Assembly (NCBI GenBank): GCA_002633005.1 | Contig: NMRA01000007.1 | Coordinates: 700,811 to 764,810 of the forward strand | DNA from: Phoronis australis | Taxonomy: Eukaryota; Phoronida; Phoronidae | Length of the DNA: 64,000 bases | Reading direction: 5' to 3' | Part shown: positions 36,007 to 49,257 of the stretch, one piece after another | Layout: every line of letters begins with the position of its first letter | Numbering within the stretch: position 1 is the stretch's first letter | Made by a program: the position numbers and the translations under genes | Notes under the pieces: generated by a model | Seen by the model: only the letters and a program-made list of their open reading frames with translations | The model's database searches: none | Told to the model about the DNA's origin: nothing

Positions 36007-39000
36007 ACACTGCAATAATTGCCAAGGAGCTTCTTGTTCGTATTTAACCGAGCATTTACTGCGGAGCCCGTGGAGTGTGTATGTCAATAACGAAGACTAG
36101 TTGGTAACAGCAGGTGTCCTTCCATCTTTTAGCAGACCTCTTTGTTCGCGTAGCCGTTAATGCTGTGGGCCTGTATCAGAGACCACTAAAATTTACTGGA
36201 GACTCATTTCGAAAATTAACGAATGGCTCACCTGGCATTGAGTAGTTTTTTTTCAATTTAACATTACGTGCTTGGTCAATTTTTGATCTGAGTGAGTCTC
36301 GAGTAACGTTTTGTGGTCACGGGATCTGGTATTGTGGACTACTAAGCTCATCTGGTTCACTGCAAAGGGCATCAGGTCATTTGCTATTAATACTTTTTTC
36401 ATATTAAAGGCATAGACCTGCACACTTCCATGCGTTTTAAAGAAAAGCGCTTCCCACCAACTCCCGCTTTTATCGCCACCTCATCACACTTACATTAGAC
36501 AAGCTGTTGATGTCTGGCGCAGACTAAACTGAAGACAATCCTGGACTGTAGCGACTATTGTTGCTGCTGCCACACACGAAGATCGACTAGTTAAAGCTGT
36601 TGCATGGTCATGATGTCATGTGGCATGAATCTATTAAAGCCTAATTTCAACGGAATTTTTTTATTTTAGATATATTGGGCGAACCAGATAGTCCCAGTAA
36701 AGCCTTAGTAAAATAAGAAAATGCGAGTTCAATCACGCAAATGTAAGCCCGTCAAATGATAAGTGAAGCTGCCTATTTCGTGCCATGTTGCGTCACCGCG
36801 AGATCCCAGCGCAAACAGCAAAAGGTTGTATTGGATAGGGGTTTGAATATAGCACCATCGCGTCCGGGTATTATTCGTAGCTGATTCTCGCAGTGACATA
36901 AACAAAAGCAAGCTAATATGCCTAACAGTTCATTACATTTGTCAATTTATGGCACCAGTGGGCTCAGAGCGATGCTCTTAACATATTGTAGGAACCAAAT
37001 TTACAGGTGTTACCGTTGAAGATAGGCTATAAGTTGTGTATTGAACACGTTGCTGTTGACTTATCACATTGGTCTGCAGGTTTGTTTGTCATGCATGTGA
37101 CTTTTCCAATAATAATTTGGGGCTGTTTAACTCTGATTGTACTCGTCTAGGGTGATGTATGTGTGATCTGTTCATATTAACTTCCTGGCAAGTCATTTTA
37201 CTAATGATGGCTGGGTTAATGATGATGCCGTCATTTGTAAAGGTAGCACCTTTTAATAATGACAAAAGGAAATGGGGTTGTCAATCATAATTATGCTGTT
37301 TTTAATTAGGAGTTGTTTTTCAACTTAGACGTCTTGTTTGTTTAGTTCTGCGACAACATTTTTTCATTGACTTTTTATGCATCCAAACACATACGTTTAC
37401 CTATCTTTACATGGTTATTTATCACAGGTGCTTTTGACAAAAAACCTGACTGACGTTGACTTTTTGAATTTATCCCTCGTGTTTTTGTTGACAGAATGGT
37501 GTCTAACATTGACTTTTGGACAGTTTGTGCTCCCTATTGGCAGTTTTTGTTTTTTGCATATTCCTCTATGTTTAATATTGGGTCGTCATTAAATCTAGCA
37601 GATAACAAGCAGAAATTGCCCTGACATTTCCAATTAATGCTGTGCCCACTCTTGCAATTTTGTTATTTAAGCATTTTTTTGGTATCCGCTTTTCTATCTG
37701 CCAAACAGTTACAGAAGATTAGTTTCTATTTCTATAGTATAACTAGGATCAATTAATGAATGGATTGGGCTGCATCCTTGGTAATTTTAGTTTTTTTTCC
37801 GGCAATCTCAGTGTATGTTATGAGTGCAAAAGTTTGTCATTTTTCATGTGACTAGCACTGCGCCTTATCCACTCAGTTCACTAGTTTTGTGCAAGTTAAC
37901 GTGTGTACAACTGAACAATTTGTGTTGCTCTTATTAGAAGCTACAGAAAAGTTTGTATCACTTAAGGTTCTTATTGGCATGGTATGACTCAAAGATTTTT
38001 ATATTTTATCCGCTCTGTGTTAGAAAATATGGTGTCAAGATGTTGAAAGCGGATTCACTCATTTGTAGGTCACAATGTGCTGCATTGTGGCTAAGTTGCT
38101 CACCATTTTGTATTTTGTTTAAGACCTATATCTCTGAGATTTTGCTCGGAGATTGTATTTTTCAAATCATTTTTGTCCACAGTAACAGTGTGTAGTGGTT
38201 ACTCCTAGATGCCATTGAATCTCATTATTTGATGCACCAATTGGGGTTTAGGACTCAGGACTGAATCGTTCCCAAATTTTGTCCACATGTCAACTTTCGC
38301 CTGTAGGTCAAAATTTCCTGTCATAAATCATCATACTCAGAGTTTTCCAGTATTTTTTTCAAAGGCGTGTTTTGAATAGTACTCGATCAGCATTGCCTCA
38401 TTTACTTTGTACTGTTTAGTTTGTTGCCATCTGATTTCCAGGAACTTTAGTTTGAGCTGTGACTGATAGGTGTCAGTACAAATTACCCACTGATGGGTTT
38501 GACAAAGGGCATGTGATTATTCTCTCTGCATTGTAAAATAAATGACCAATGTAAAATGACTTCACTTTCAAGGCTGGAACAACGTGGTATTATGTAAATA
38601 AATTAAGCAGTGAATTAGTTATTACATTTGTTTGTTATGTAAGTAAAAGTTTTGATTTAGTGTGTAACTGAACAAATAAAAATACCAGGCTCTACATCTA
38701 GGGGAACAGTGAGAGTTTCTACAGGGCACACTTCATAATCTGCCCCAAGGCGAAACAGTAAATAATCACAATTATGGTTCCACATTGCAGCTTTGAAAAT
38801 AATGCATGTTCAGTGGTCACCTTCTCCAATGTTTCAGTGACATGCAAAATCAGGGACAACTTCCCACAAAACATGTATCACAATTTGCTCAACATCCAGT
38901 AATACCGATATCACAAATGTTATTCTTTGTTTGCTTATGCGCGTATGTATGGATGTTCAGTCTTGAAATGTCTGCCACTGGTTGGTGCGATTTAGACCCG

Positions 39001-40536
39001 AAAACAGGTATAAAATGCCCGGGTCTTGGTATTTTTCCCGTTCAGGTAACCACGGGGAAATATTAGTATTTGAATTTTTTTACAAATTTTATGGGCTTTG
39101 GATTAACAGGTGTGCCCCCACAACATTTACACCCATTGTGGGCTCCTGGGGGGTTGGGAAGGATTAAAGAGAACTGGAACTGGAAAAATAAACTAAATTG
39201 CATTATTCAGAGTTGTTCTCTGCCACTGAAACAGAATTCAGTCTTCTCACTAGGTATTTTTACCGTTTGTTCGTAAAAATTTTGAATTTCTATTGATGAG
39301 GAAGCATTTTTCTTTTACTTTCAAATTTCAAAAAAACGATTTGTCAACTGCTCATCACTTTGTCAATTTTTCTCCCACAAGTTAAAGCGCAAGACATAGA
39401 CGTAGATGTTTAGTTGTGACGTATTTGCCACTACTGCTAACCTTTCATTCTATCATAATGTTGCTATAGCTGACTATTATCGTAAGTAAGGGTCACGTTT
39501 GTTCATATTTAGACAATTCTATGTTTTGACCCAGGAAACTTTATTTTTGAAACACAGATATGATGTAGTCACATCACCATGCATATTGTTGTCATGGAGA
39601 TCGCCGTAACTAGTTGCGCAGAGGTGTTCTTATTTCGAAATTATATTTGTAACTATGGTGAATAAACAGAATTTATGATTTTGTGTTTAGAATTTTTATA
39701 ATCAGGGATAATCAAGCATTAAATGCGCAACGTGGAGCAGATTAACACGAACTTACCTCAGACAGAACATTAGCAGTTGTTCAGAGGTTTTCACAAGAAA
39801 TACTTCGATTTTCCAACCAGAATGTGTTTGCATTTTCTTTTGTTTTCGCAAAAAATATGCTTACTCATTTACCCTCGACTTTCCTGGAAGTCGTCGTAGG
39901 GACGACAGCTTTTATGGTATAGCACTCACTTATCACGCGTTTAGTGGCAAGCATATTACTTTGGTTCCGTTCTATCTAATTTTGCAACGATTTTGTAGAG
40001 TTCAAGGAGTGGTGCTTGTTGCGTTGAAGTTAAGATATATATAAAAGCTTTAAAATTCTTGGACAGTAACTGTATTTTATCATCGCTCAATGGTGCAATC
40101 ATATATCATAGGCAATAGCTTCGAACTTTCATATTTCGTGTGGAATTCCCAAAAGAGGCAGCACTTTCCGGACCACAGTTCGAGTAGTTGATTATGACAT
40201 TACCACTGGTCTGAGTCAGTCGGAAAGTCCTTGATTGCACGCTGTCTCAAGTCACCTGAAAAAAGGCATAACCGACAGAAAGTACTCTCTATTGGGTTTT
40301 CTCATAGACAATGATATTCACAAAAACATGTCTTTTTACTTCACTGCGTCCGCGAAAAATTTGAGATGCCAAAAATGGCCAAAAGAGAGAGAGTTTCTCA
40401 CCTAAAATCACAAATTCACGACTGCCCAGTGCAAGAAAGGAGACCGTAACCGATAATCCGAATGCCCTTTCACTCTAGATTACAGAAATTCAGGTTAAAA
40501 TATGACATTACCAACCAGATTTTTGTCTAAATGTTA
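36007..40536. other. Gene-free stretch after ARPIN
   Basis: The first several hundred bases should be ARPIN 3' UTR (possible ATTAAA at 36633). Beyond that I see AT-rich DNA without supported exons or obvious repeats. Open frames of 60-86 codons lack domains and splice support. Confidence 0.35.
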
Positions 40537-40835
40537 CCAGGGCCCGGTCTCCAATCTCCGTACTCAGACTCGAATCATGCTCAAACTCACACTTCATACT
40601 CAACTCGAGTACAGACTCAGCTTTGGTGTATTCAATGTCATACTCGAAAAATCTGTACTCGAAATTTCGAGCACGTACTCAGTTTTCGAGTGTACTCGAA
40701 CTGAAGTGTATCTCATCTATATTTCGAGTACGATTTTGAGTAAAAATTCGGAGNACTCCAGTGAGCACGATTTTGAGTATGAAATCTCGAGTATGAGTAT
40801 GAGTCTGAGTACGGAGATTGGAGACCGGGCCCTGG
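40537..40835. mobile_element. 299-bp palindromic MITE
   Basis: Perfect terminal inverted repeats of about 35 bases beginning CCAGGGCCCGGTCTCCAATC. The inside is a run of TACTCGA / TCGAGTA and GAGTCTGAGTATGAG variants, so most of the element can fold on itself. One N at 40754. Flanks show no duplication. CAGGG-type ends suggest hAT ancestry. Confidence 0.85.
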
Positions 40836-42127
40836 ATTCGCGCCACAAATTCAAGACTCAATAGGTATATATGCTCTGAAACTGGCAGCACAAGACCTGA
40901 CGCCAAATTTCTGAACTCAATTCGCTCAAAACAACTTCAAGGAACTACTGAATACCATTTGTGTTAATGGCTTCTCGTTTAAATTAGAAAAATCTCACTT
41001 TTTAAGAAGTTTCATCCATTCGTTCTTTTGTTGCTTCAACCACCAATAGGGGGCTCTGGGAACACGTAATCAGCCTGCAAAAACATGACGTAAAAAGGTT
41101 TTAGTTGTATCTTAGAGAAAAAGCAGACAACATTACTAATTACCATTCTCTGAAAACCTGACTGGTGATTATATGACTGGCATGCGTTCTTCGTCTATAT
41201 GATAGAGAGTGTCCCGTTAGTTTACAGGGAGACTGTGGACGCGACGACAAGAAGCCGAATCTGCCTTGCTCTCGTTTTCTTATCTTCGTTGTGAAAGGCA
41301 CTGGCATGGTATGGGGGGGCACCCAAGGGGGTTATGGCCATCTGTTCAGTGCAAAAAATTGTCAACTCGGTCAACACCCAGTGTAATGTTGCGTTCATAA
41401 TGTCCCCGCATGTTGCTATATTAATTTTAGTATCCACACGAGTTGCCAGAAATTTGGTGTTTGCACCCTCCCGGTCAGAAAACAATTCATGAAAGACAAT
41501 TTTATTAGTGACTCAGTTCATGACAGATATTAGTCAACAAAGTTCAACACAATGGTCTGGACTTCAAACATACCGAGTGACTGCCTCTGTGGCGTTGCAA
41601 GGGGTGTCAGGTGGACCCGGGCGCCGGAGGGGGATGCCAAACAGATGTTGTTCGGGGGGGCACCAGTCATAATTGGGGATTACACAGCTACCGACAGGGG
41701 GTGGGTTGGGGGGTGCTTGGGTGAAAGCCAGCTCCAAATTCTCTTCGGTGAACATTGCATATGATTCAGTTACTCCACGACTGGTCTTGCTCAGTCACAA
41801 ATTTACTTACTCTGTCTAGTAGGAGCTCATCCTCTGGCCTTCATTTACGAGGTACTTTACAGCATCTCACTGAGATGTTCTGAAGTGTCTTTAGCTTGAC
41901 TGACTAAAGCCACCAATGGTGATCGCACTTTTTTGTTGAAAACTCTCTAAACGAACACGAAGGACCTTCGTTTCTCATGATAACTTCAAAACCAGTCTTC
42001 AAATAATAATTCTTACAAGTTCAAACTTCAAAGGCATTTACTTTCATTTAAAAACTCCAAAGAGTGCTAAATTGACCAGATAATGGAAGAAAACAAGAAA
42101 GTTACTTGTATAATTTTTTATAGATCC

Positions 42128-42437
42128 TCAAACCTAATGATTAAAAATGGACAATCGCCGCACAAATAAAAAAGTTCATGTTAACTCAACGTTTCGTCTA
42201 TTCATAAGACATCATCAGGATATGTACAGTAGGACAACAAGTGTCGATTACCATTCAAGTCATATCCATGTGGTGAAATGAGGGAATAGTAAGTAGGTCA
42301 TCACTATAGTTGTGGGGTCACTGAGCTCTGCATGTTATTGAGCGAATCAGTAACATGCTGGTCCTTTTTTACTTGTGCGGCGATTGTCCATTTTCTAATC
42401 GTACTATGGCTAAAAAATGATGTAATCAAACCTAATG
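42128..42437. mobile_element. Palindromic element flanked by 12-bp direct repeats
   Basis: TCAAACCTAATG occurs at 42128-42139 and 42426-42437. Between them, arms of about 45 bases are inverted: GATTAAAAATGGACAATCGC at 42139-42158 and, reverse complemented, GATTAGAAAATGGACAATCG near 42400. The middle holds AACGTTTCGTCTATTCATAA and AGACATCATCAGGATATG. The arms stop about 25 bases short of the right direct repeat. Confidence 0.7.
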
Positions 42438-43837
42438 TCGATTCACTCACTGGGCAAAGATCACCGGGTTCTGTTTTGATACTGACCGCGCAATAGATCC
42501 AGAAAACAACTTGCTTTCATTTGAAAGAGCTTAGGCTTGATTTTTATAACAATTAAAGGCACAATTGTAGTTCAAATGGTCTGTAAACTTCCATCCTTTT
42601 TTCCAAATACACTGTTTTGCATGATAATTTTCACTAAAATGTGAAGTTGTGGCAAGGCGTTTTTTGCTCAGTCATTAGCTCCTTAGCTGTATGTTCAAAA
42701 AGTTACGAAAAGCTACAAGGTGCAATATGGCGGCACGAGAGGGTCACAAAAAGCAGCCACTAGAATTAGCTAGGAAAAGTGGTCTGTGGATTATCTCCCC
42801 TGTTTAGCACAAAGCTGTCAAATTTGAATAAATGCCAAATAATTATGTACAGTGTACCTTGATTATTCTAGCCACCAAAGCACAACTTTCACTCTATTTT
42901 GTAGGTTTCTTACTTTCGTTGCTGAAAACATACAATTTTGGAGACGGCTATTATGACCAATTGCGGTCTAATGCTCCAGCGGTGAAATTAGGGGTCATTG
43001 AGTGCACAAAATGTGGCATTTAGATTTTTGTTAGGGTACCTATCTATGTACAATTAATGAAGTTGTTTTGAATTTTGACTTATGTACTGATTTTTGAAAA
43101 TCTACTGGTTTTTATATAGACTGCCTCTTAAAGCGTTCACTTGAGTTTTATTTAATGCTGTCGATTCCAGCGGCGTCCCAGCGGTATTCCCGACGCACGT
43201 TACATTCAGTTCTCGGTGCGCCTTTCCAAATTGAAAAACACGCTTTCCTATGCAATGCATTTGTCGAGAGCAAAATGGACAGACTGCCGAAAAAAGCTGG
43301 TAAGTGACGTTGAACAATCTTCGCTGTGCGCGTAAGATTTGGGTCTCTAGTTCAAGTAGTAAAAAAATATTTTGGAAAAACTTTAGGGCTTGTTTCGGGA
43401 GAATTACCCTGCAGTGTTGCCGTCGGGAATTCCGGGAGATTTATTGTACCCAATCTCATTTCAAACAAAAGATAATAAAAATGTGTTGGCGCTGCTTTGG
43501 AAGAGCAAATCTGCGCCTGAAAATTGTTGATTTTAAAAACGGAATTCGGTTGGTAGTGGTTGCGTTTTTGTTCTGGTTCACGTTTTACAAAATGAATAGT
43601 GGGCTAAAACGTCATTCCAAGATATAATTATAATCATACTGTCATTTTCATAAAAAGTTGTAGTTGTATTGGATTATCGACAGTGTCAGTGCTCAATAAA
43701 TAGTCTCTTTACTACGGACACCTTATAGAAAGTGAAAATCCGGCGGCATATTACGCTTTACCTGTGCATCCCGTACTGGGAATTGGCCCCGTGAATTAAA
43801 CACAAAGCGCTATAAGGGACATAGCGGCGAGAAAAGA

Positions 43838-44105
43838 GATTTTCTGGATCAGCCTCGGCGCGGAATCGACCTGAAACCCTCCCAGTCGCAGTCTAGCGCT
43901 CTGTTGTCCTACTGGACAAATGTCAGAGTATTGTTAACGTATTTTTCTTGTGAAGTCACCGGCTTTGATTTCAGCGAATGTTCGGCAGACAATGACAAAA
44001 ATTGATGATTTATGATAAAATCACAAAAAATACAACGTTTTTTTTTTCAAGAAGACTATTTTATCTAACAATAATCCCAAAAATGCATTTTCGGGCGAAA
44101 AATCG
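43838..44105 (-). repeat. tRNA-related dispersed repeat, copy 2
   Basis: Minus-strand tRNA-like block with TAGGACAACAGAGCGC (A-box region, about 43913-43898) and GGTCGATTCCGCG (B box, about 43871-43859), followed on the plus-strand side by the shared body (CTTTGATTTCAGCGAATGTT at 43963 on). Confidence 0.6.
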
Positions 44106-47100
44106 ATAATTTGAATGTTTGTCTGGTTTCAAGAAACTAGGAGATCGCACATATCTTGTGTGCCCGAGTGACTTGTTCGAATAGCTGATCAAACATTCTA
44201 TTAGAATGATTCCGAGAAACAAACATAGCAATCTAAAAAGTGATCTCAACGTCCGAAGCCAATAAAATGGTTTGATTTCTTTATAAATTCCTTTGACAAT
44301 ATTTGGCTGGGCGCGATTGTACAGAGTTTAACTCTACTAATGTGTATGCAAATATACTGTAGTGAATGGGACATGAGCTGAAGAAACGCTGGCGAAATAA
44401 TAGGCGGAACTCGATGGTTTAATGGATTCTCGAGGTTTGTTTGAATTGAAACATTAAGCTTTTTAGTCCATGGTTCCATTCACGGCTGTTGCGTAATAAA
44501 ACTGCCTAGCTTACACTAACACATTGTGTATTCGAGTTAAACGTGTGTGTCAACAGCGGATTTGAAATGAAAATCCCTCTTGTATATTTCAGTGAAATCG
44601 ATTATAAACAAAATGACGTGTGAAGTATATAATTGCTTTACTGACTTGGTTGCATGCATGTTGCGCAAAAATGTGAACGACTCACATTATCCAAACGTTA
44701 TTCAAACACTGAACACATTTTTGCAAGCTTCAAAGGATCATTGTTTGTGTATTCGGTAGCACGGCAAACAAGATTGATTGAGCATTCTTACGATTGCCTG
44801 AAAATCTGCCTTACGGAAATATTGGAATCTGTAATCCATTGCGTATTAATCGTCCGTTAGCTTGAGATGATTTCAATTGTTACGTAACTTATTGAATAGA
44901 GAGATGAAGGAGATTTGCAGAAGGTTGAATATTAATTAATTAGGTTTTAAGCTTAGACATTAATTACATTTCTTTGTCGCAAATCATAAGTGTGTATTAA
45001 CGTTTAATGCTTAACACTTCGCTGCCAATGTTAATCTAAGTAATAAGTGCGAATTTACATCAGATGGTGAGATATTTTCGACAATCCATTTTTTTTAAGC
45101 TTCCACCAAAATAGTGAAATAAAACTTCCGTCAAATAGTGTAATGCAATAACAGTACTTTGTGCCCTCTGTTTTTACGTTAGTCTCTGGATCGGTTTCGT
45201 AGCTTCGATAAGTTTTGAGGCGAGAGAATTTTCACTAACTTTTTAATTCTATTTAAATAGCTTTATTATGTGGTCCAGATAGATTATGCAGTTTTTAACT
45301 CACCAGCGGACAATAAGTCGGAGTCAGTAATTCTCCATATTGACTGCTCATAATTTCATATTGACCTCTGCGATGGAAACGCTGTTTTAATTTCTTTTTA
45401 AAACTTTTTTGTGAAGCAATGGAGATCTCGTGACTTGGTTGCAGGATGTTCCTGCTCAAAAGTCACTACTTTTCCACTGCACCACCAGCATGTTCCTGAC
45501 ATCGAAAGCCTAACACTTTTTATGTCATCCGGGTTCTGATTCGACGCTTGTTTTTAAAGCACAATAAATGTTAACCTCCATCAAAGCATCGAAGTTCCCT
45601 CCATCACGCTATTGAACAAAAGGTGAGTTCTCAAAAGCTAAAATCTTCACCGACTTCCAATGTGTCATTTGCGCGTGCGCGCTGAGTGTGTAGTCTTGCA
45701 GCTTACAGTAGCAGTGACGTAACCAAATGAGCCTTGTCTTTTGTTTTCTATTATTGGAAAATGTCTACAAAACATGGCATCTTTCCCAAAATATAACCGA
45801 TTTTCCTTTGTCCATTCCGGGCATCTGCTAGGAGTTTCTTCAAAATCTCTCCATAAGGTTTTGAGTAAACAGTTGGTATCTGACTGTACTGGTTAAAATA
45901 AATCAGTTAGAATTCGCCTAGCGGTGGTACTACCTATTGCTAACTAAAATTAACCCGCCGCGACACGCCTGGTTTGAAGCAAAAACGATCTGTCAGTTTT
46001 TCTCAAGCCTGAAACTCATTTATAATCTCAGTAAGAAACAAGATGGTGTGAGCTATATAACAGTAATCAGAGGCCTATCAAGTTGGTCTTTGACAAAAGG
46101 CGTGGCCGGCTTATTGCCCCTTAGTTGAGTTTGTATATATGTTTTATTGACAGCTCGTTCCGGGAAGCTGCTAGAATCCGATTAATCTGAGTCCGAAGTG
46201 TCGTGCACAGTTTAAACCTGATTTTCTAATGGAATATTCGATAAAAATAAGGCCATTCAAACTAACTCGCTATTGTGTCTTTTTGGCTTAACGAATTTAA
46301 GGAACATATTATAGGAACAGTTAATTGGTTTATATTGGAGATAAATTCAATGCCGTCTAAATGAACGAGACAATCTTTTCCTAAAATGTCTTGATTTTAC
46401 GAATTATGTAATTTTTCGATCAATCTAAGTGTCATCACAGATACCACAAAATAATACAACATTTCAGCCTTGTCGACCAATTACGTCACTGGCGATCATG
46501 TTGTTCAGTGGTCTACACAAGTAAGGCACGAGGTTACTCGCAAAATATTTCCTTTTCACTCGTTTGATTTTGGCTTATGTCGCGTTAAGTTTCTCGCAAG
46601 AAGCTGGCTTTACGGGACGTATTGTACCCGTTGCGATCTCAAAAGGACAACAAAGGGCAGATACAATACGTGTCTTTCTCAAAAATAAAATTACGTTTCG
46701 CAACTGACCGTTGCTTGCATTACAATTATAATAGATCTTATTCATTTCAAAATTTCAAGAATGTTCATGGTCTCCGAGGAATGTGTGTTTCGTCATTTAG
46801 TCGACTTTGGACTAAATATAAAACAGTTCTAAGGATTGTTCAGTTATTCTAATGCTTTTCTGGTGTAGCGTGCTCTTAGAAAACACTTGTAACGTAAAAC
46901 ATCAAACGTTTATATTACTCCATACAAAAGTGTCTTCTCGAGAGGAATCCTTTCTTTTCCAATACAAAGTTCGAGCTGTGCTCAGTCCCCTAAGACGGCC
47001 AAACATTCGAATAGTCTTGACTATTCACCGAGGATTGGTAAAGATAAGTCGGTCGAACAATAGGGCTGTGGATAAGCAAACGATGTATCGAATCATTATT

Positions 47101-49079
47101 TAATACTTAAAGCTAATAAACTGGGAATTAAGGTGAAATGAACAGTGATGAAGAACAGGTAGGGTTTAAGGTGGAACACCTGAGCAAAGCGTACAGATAC
47201 CGTAAACCTTAGCAAAGAGGTCGGGACGACTTTGTAGGATTAATTGCCCGTTCAATCCGCTTTAAGAGAGGGTGCTTTCTGATTCCTTTCTATTACGAGC
47301 ATACCAGAACACGGTGTCCCATGGCGTTTTATAATGCTATTGCCGTAAGATAGAAGATGGTATTGGGACCTATTTAGGTCTTCTCTTCTCACAGTTTTCC
47401 TTGCTTAATTGAATAGATGCGTGCGCATTAATGCTGAGAGGCTACAAATCCGTAAAGTCAAGATATTAGTTCAAACTTTACCGATTAGAATGCTATAAGC
47501 AAGACGCATTATACCTCTCAGTTTGATCGCTCAGCGGGGATGAATTCATTCCATTCTGGCTATTATTCGTGATTCATTTTATTTTTACTCTAATACCAAT
47601 ATTCATGTAGGATCACACACACGAAGAATCGACTTAGTATGGATGGCTTAAAACGGGTTAGCTGATTTATTATGACAGAAGCATGCAATTATAGTCCAGG
47701 ACTCCTCTCGTGTGAAGCTCCGATCACAAAACCGACGTAAGATCAAAGCAGAAAAATAAAACCCTTATTCCGTATATTAGATAAGACGAACTTTAACAAA
47801 ATTTTAATCTCAGTACCGCAAACATGTACGGGTAGAAAATCTTCCAAGCTTCTTTTTATTACGATCCCACACTAATTGCGGGACATATGTCGAACATGAA
47901 TGCCAATTACACCAGTCGTTTGTCCTGACGTATACTTTTTGTCAAATCCTTGGCTACATTGCGAGTTAAAACGTTCAAAGACGAGATTATCAGGCTCTAA
48001 TTTCAAGATTGTATGTAAATAAATGTAACCGTGGGTTGTGACCCAGAAAAAAGGACTCGCGATTAAATGCAGTACTCGCGAGAAATTGGTAATCTAAACC
48101 AACGCAGGCAGAGGAAAATGGAATTGTGACGACATCAACCAATGAAGAAGCCTTACGAGTCATTGTCCCTCCGTGGTAGTAATATGAACGATGATGATAA
48201 TTTTGATTATGTCTGTTTATACAGCATGTGTGTACGGTATAGTCGTTCTTCTACAGGAAACAGAGAATTTAGAAACCTTAATGAATGTGATATAACTGAA
48301 TACTGTCATCGACAAACACTTAATTCCATGAAATTCAATTTAAAATATGGTGGCTAAATTTTCCGCTTGCCTAACGAACATGAGTGAAGCAGATTTATCC
48401 AACATCCTGAGAGAAATGTCATGACATACTGATATAACGTTTTTATCCTCTAATTCGGCTACACTTGAAATTCTTAATTTTAATAATATAGTTTTACGGC
48501 CTTGTTAAGAACATGAAGGAGTATCAAGGTTTTTCGTGGATTCCCAGACATTCGCTGAACCGTAGTACAGTTCAACCTGTTTCAAAGTTAAACTTTTTTT
48601 ATCATCTTTCACACCTTTCGGAATTTTACAAGTCCAACAACACCTGCAGAAAGAAACCAAATAAAATAAAAACATTGTTGCTATATGTTTTATTAAAATA
48701 TAAATTATAGATGTAACAAAAGATGGCTAATTTACAGGTATATACAATAAATTTTGACTTGATTAGTCTGTACTCAATAACTAGACGTTTTAGGCCTAAT
48801 GACTAGATAGGCAACCACTAGCACTTTACGATACACATAATAAAATGTGCTTGTATTCGATTACATTACTTTGTAACAAAATGTACTTATATCGATTTAC
48901 ATAATAATTCAAATAGCATCAAGAATATAAAATACAGAATAACATTAAAATAACACTGAAGAGGGTTACGTGAACAGCCATGGCTTCATTAAAAAAAAAA
49001 ACAGAATGAGGAGAGAAGTTATACATCGGTACAGTATCAAGATATCACAACAATAAATACTCTTGAACTATTGTTTTAA

Positions 49080-49085
49080 TTTATT
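49080..49085 (-). promoter_or_regulatory. Candidate GSC polyadenylation signal
   Basis: AATAAA on the minus strand about 173 nt past the GSC stop codon. It is the closest canonical hexamer I noticed downstream of the last exon. Other AATAAA-like runs are common in this AT-rich DNA, so the assignment rests on position only. Confidence 0.4.
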
Positions 49086-49257
49086 GATTTTCAAAGCAAA
49101 TATACTTGATTCAACTAGTTTCATATTGATTAAACTTTCTTGCACGTGTTCATTTCCTGAGATAAATTTTGCAAAGCATCAGGCATCCTGCACTTCAACA
49201 AAACAAACAAACAAACAAACAAATATTTTTCGTTAAATTGCGACTTAACGTATGGTT

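Larger units (their letters stand above)
42438..49257. other. Gene-free stretch downstream of GSC
   Basis: No supportable exon. Contains one tRNA-related repeat (43838-44105) and the GSC 3' UTR side near 49080-49257. (CAAA)n at 49198-49222. The rest is unremarkable AT-rich DNA. Confidence 0.35.
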
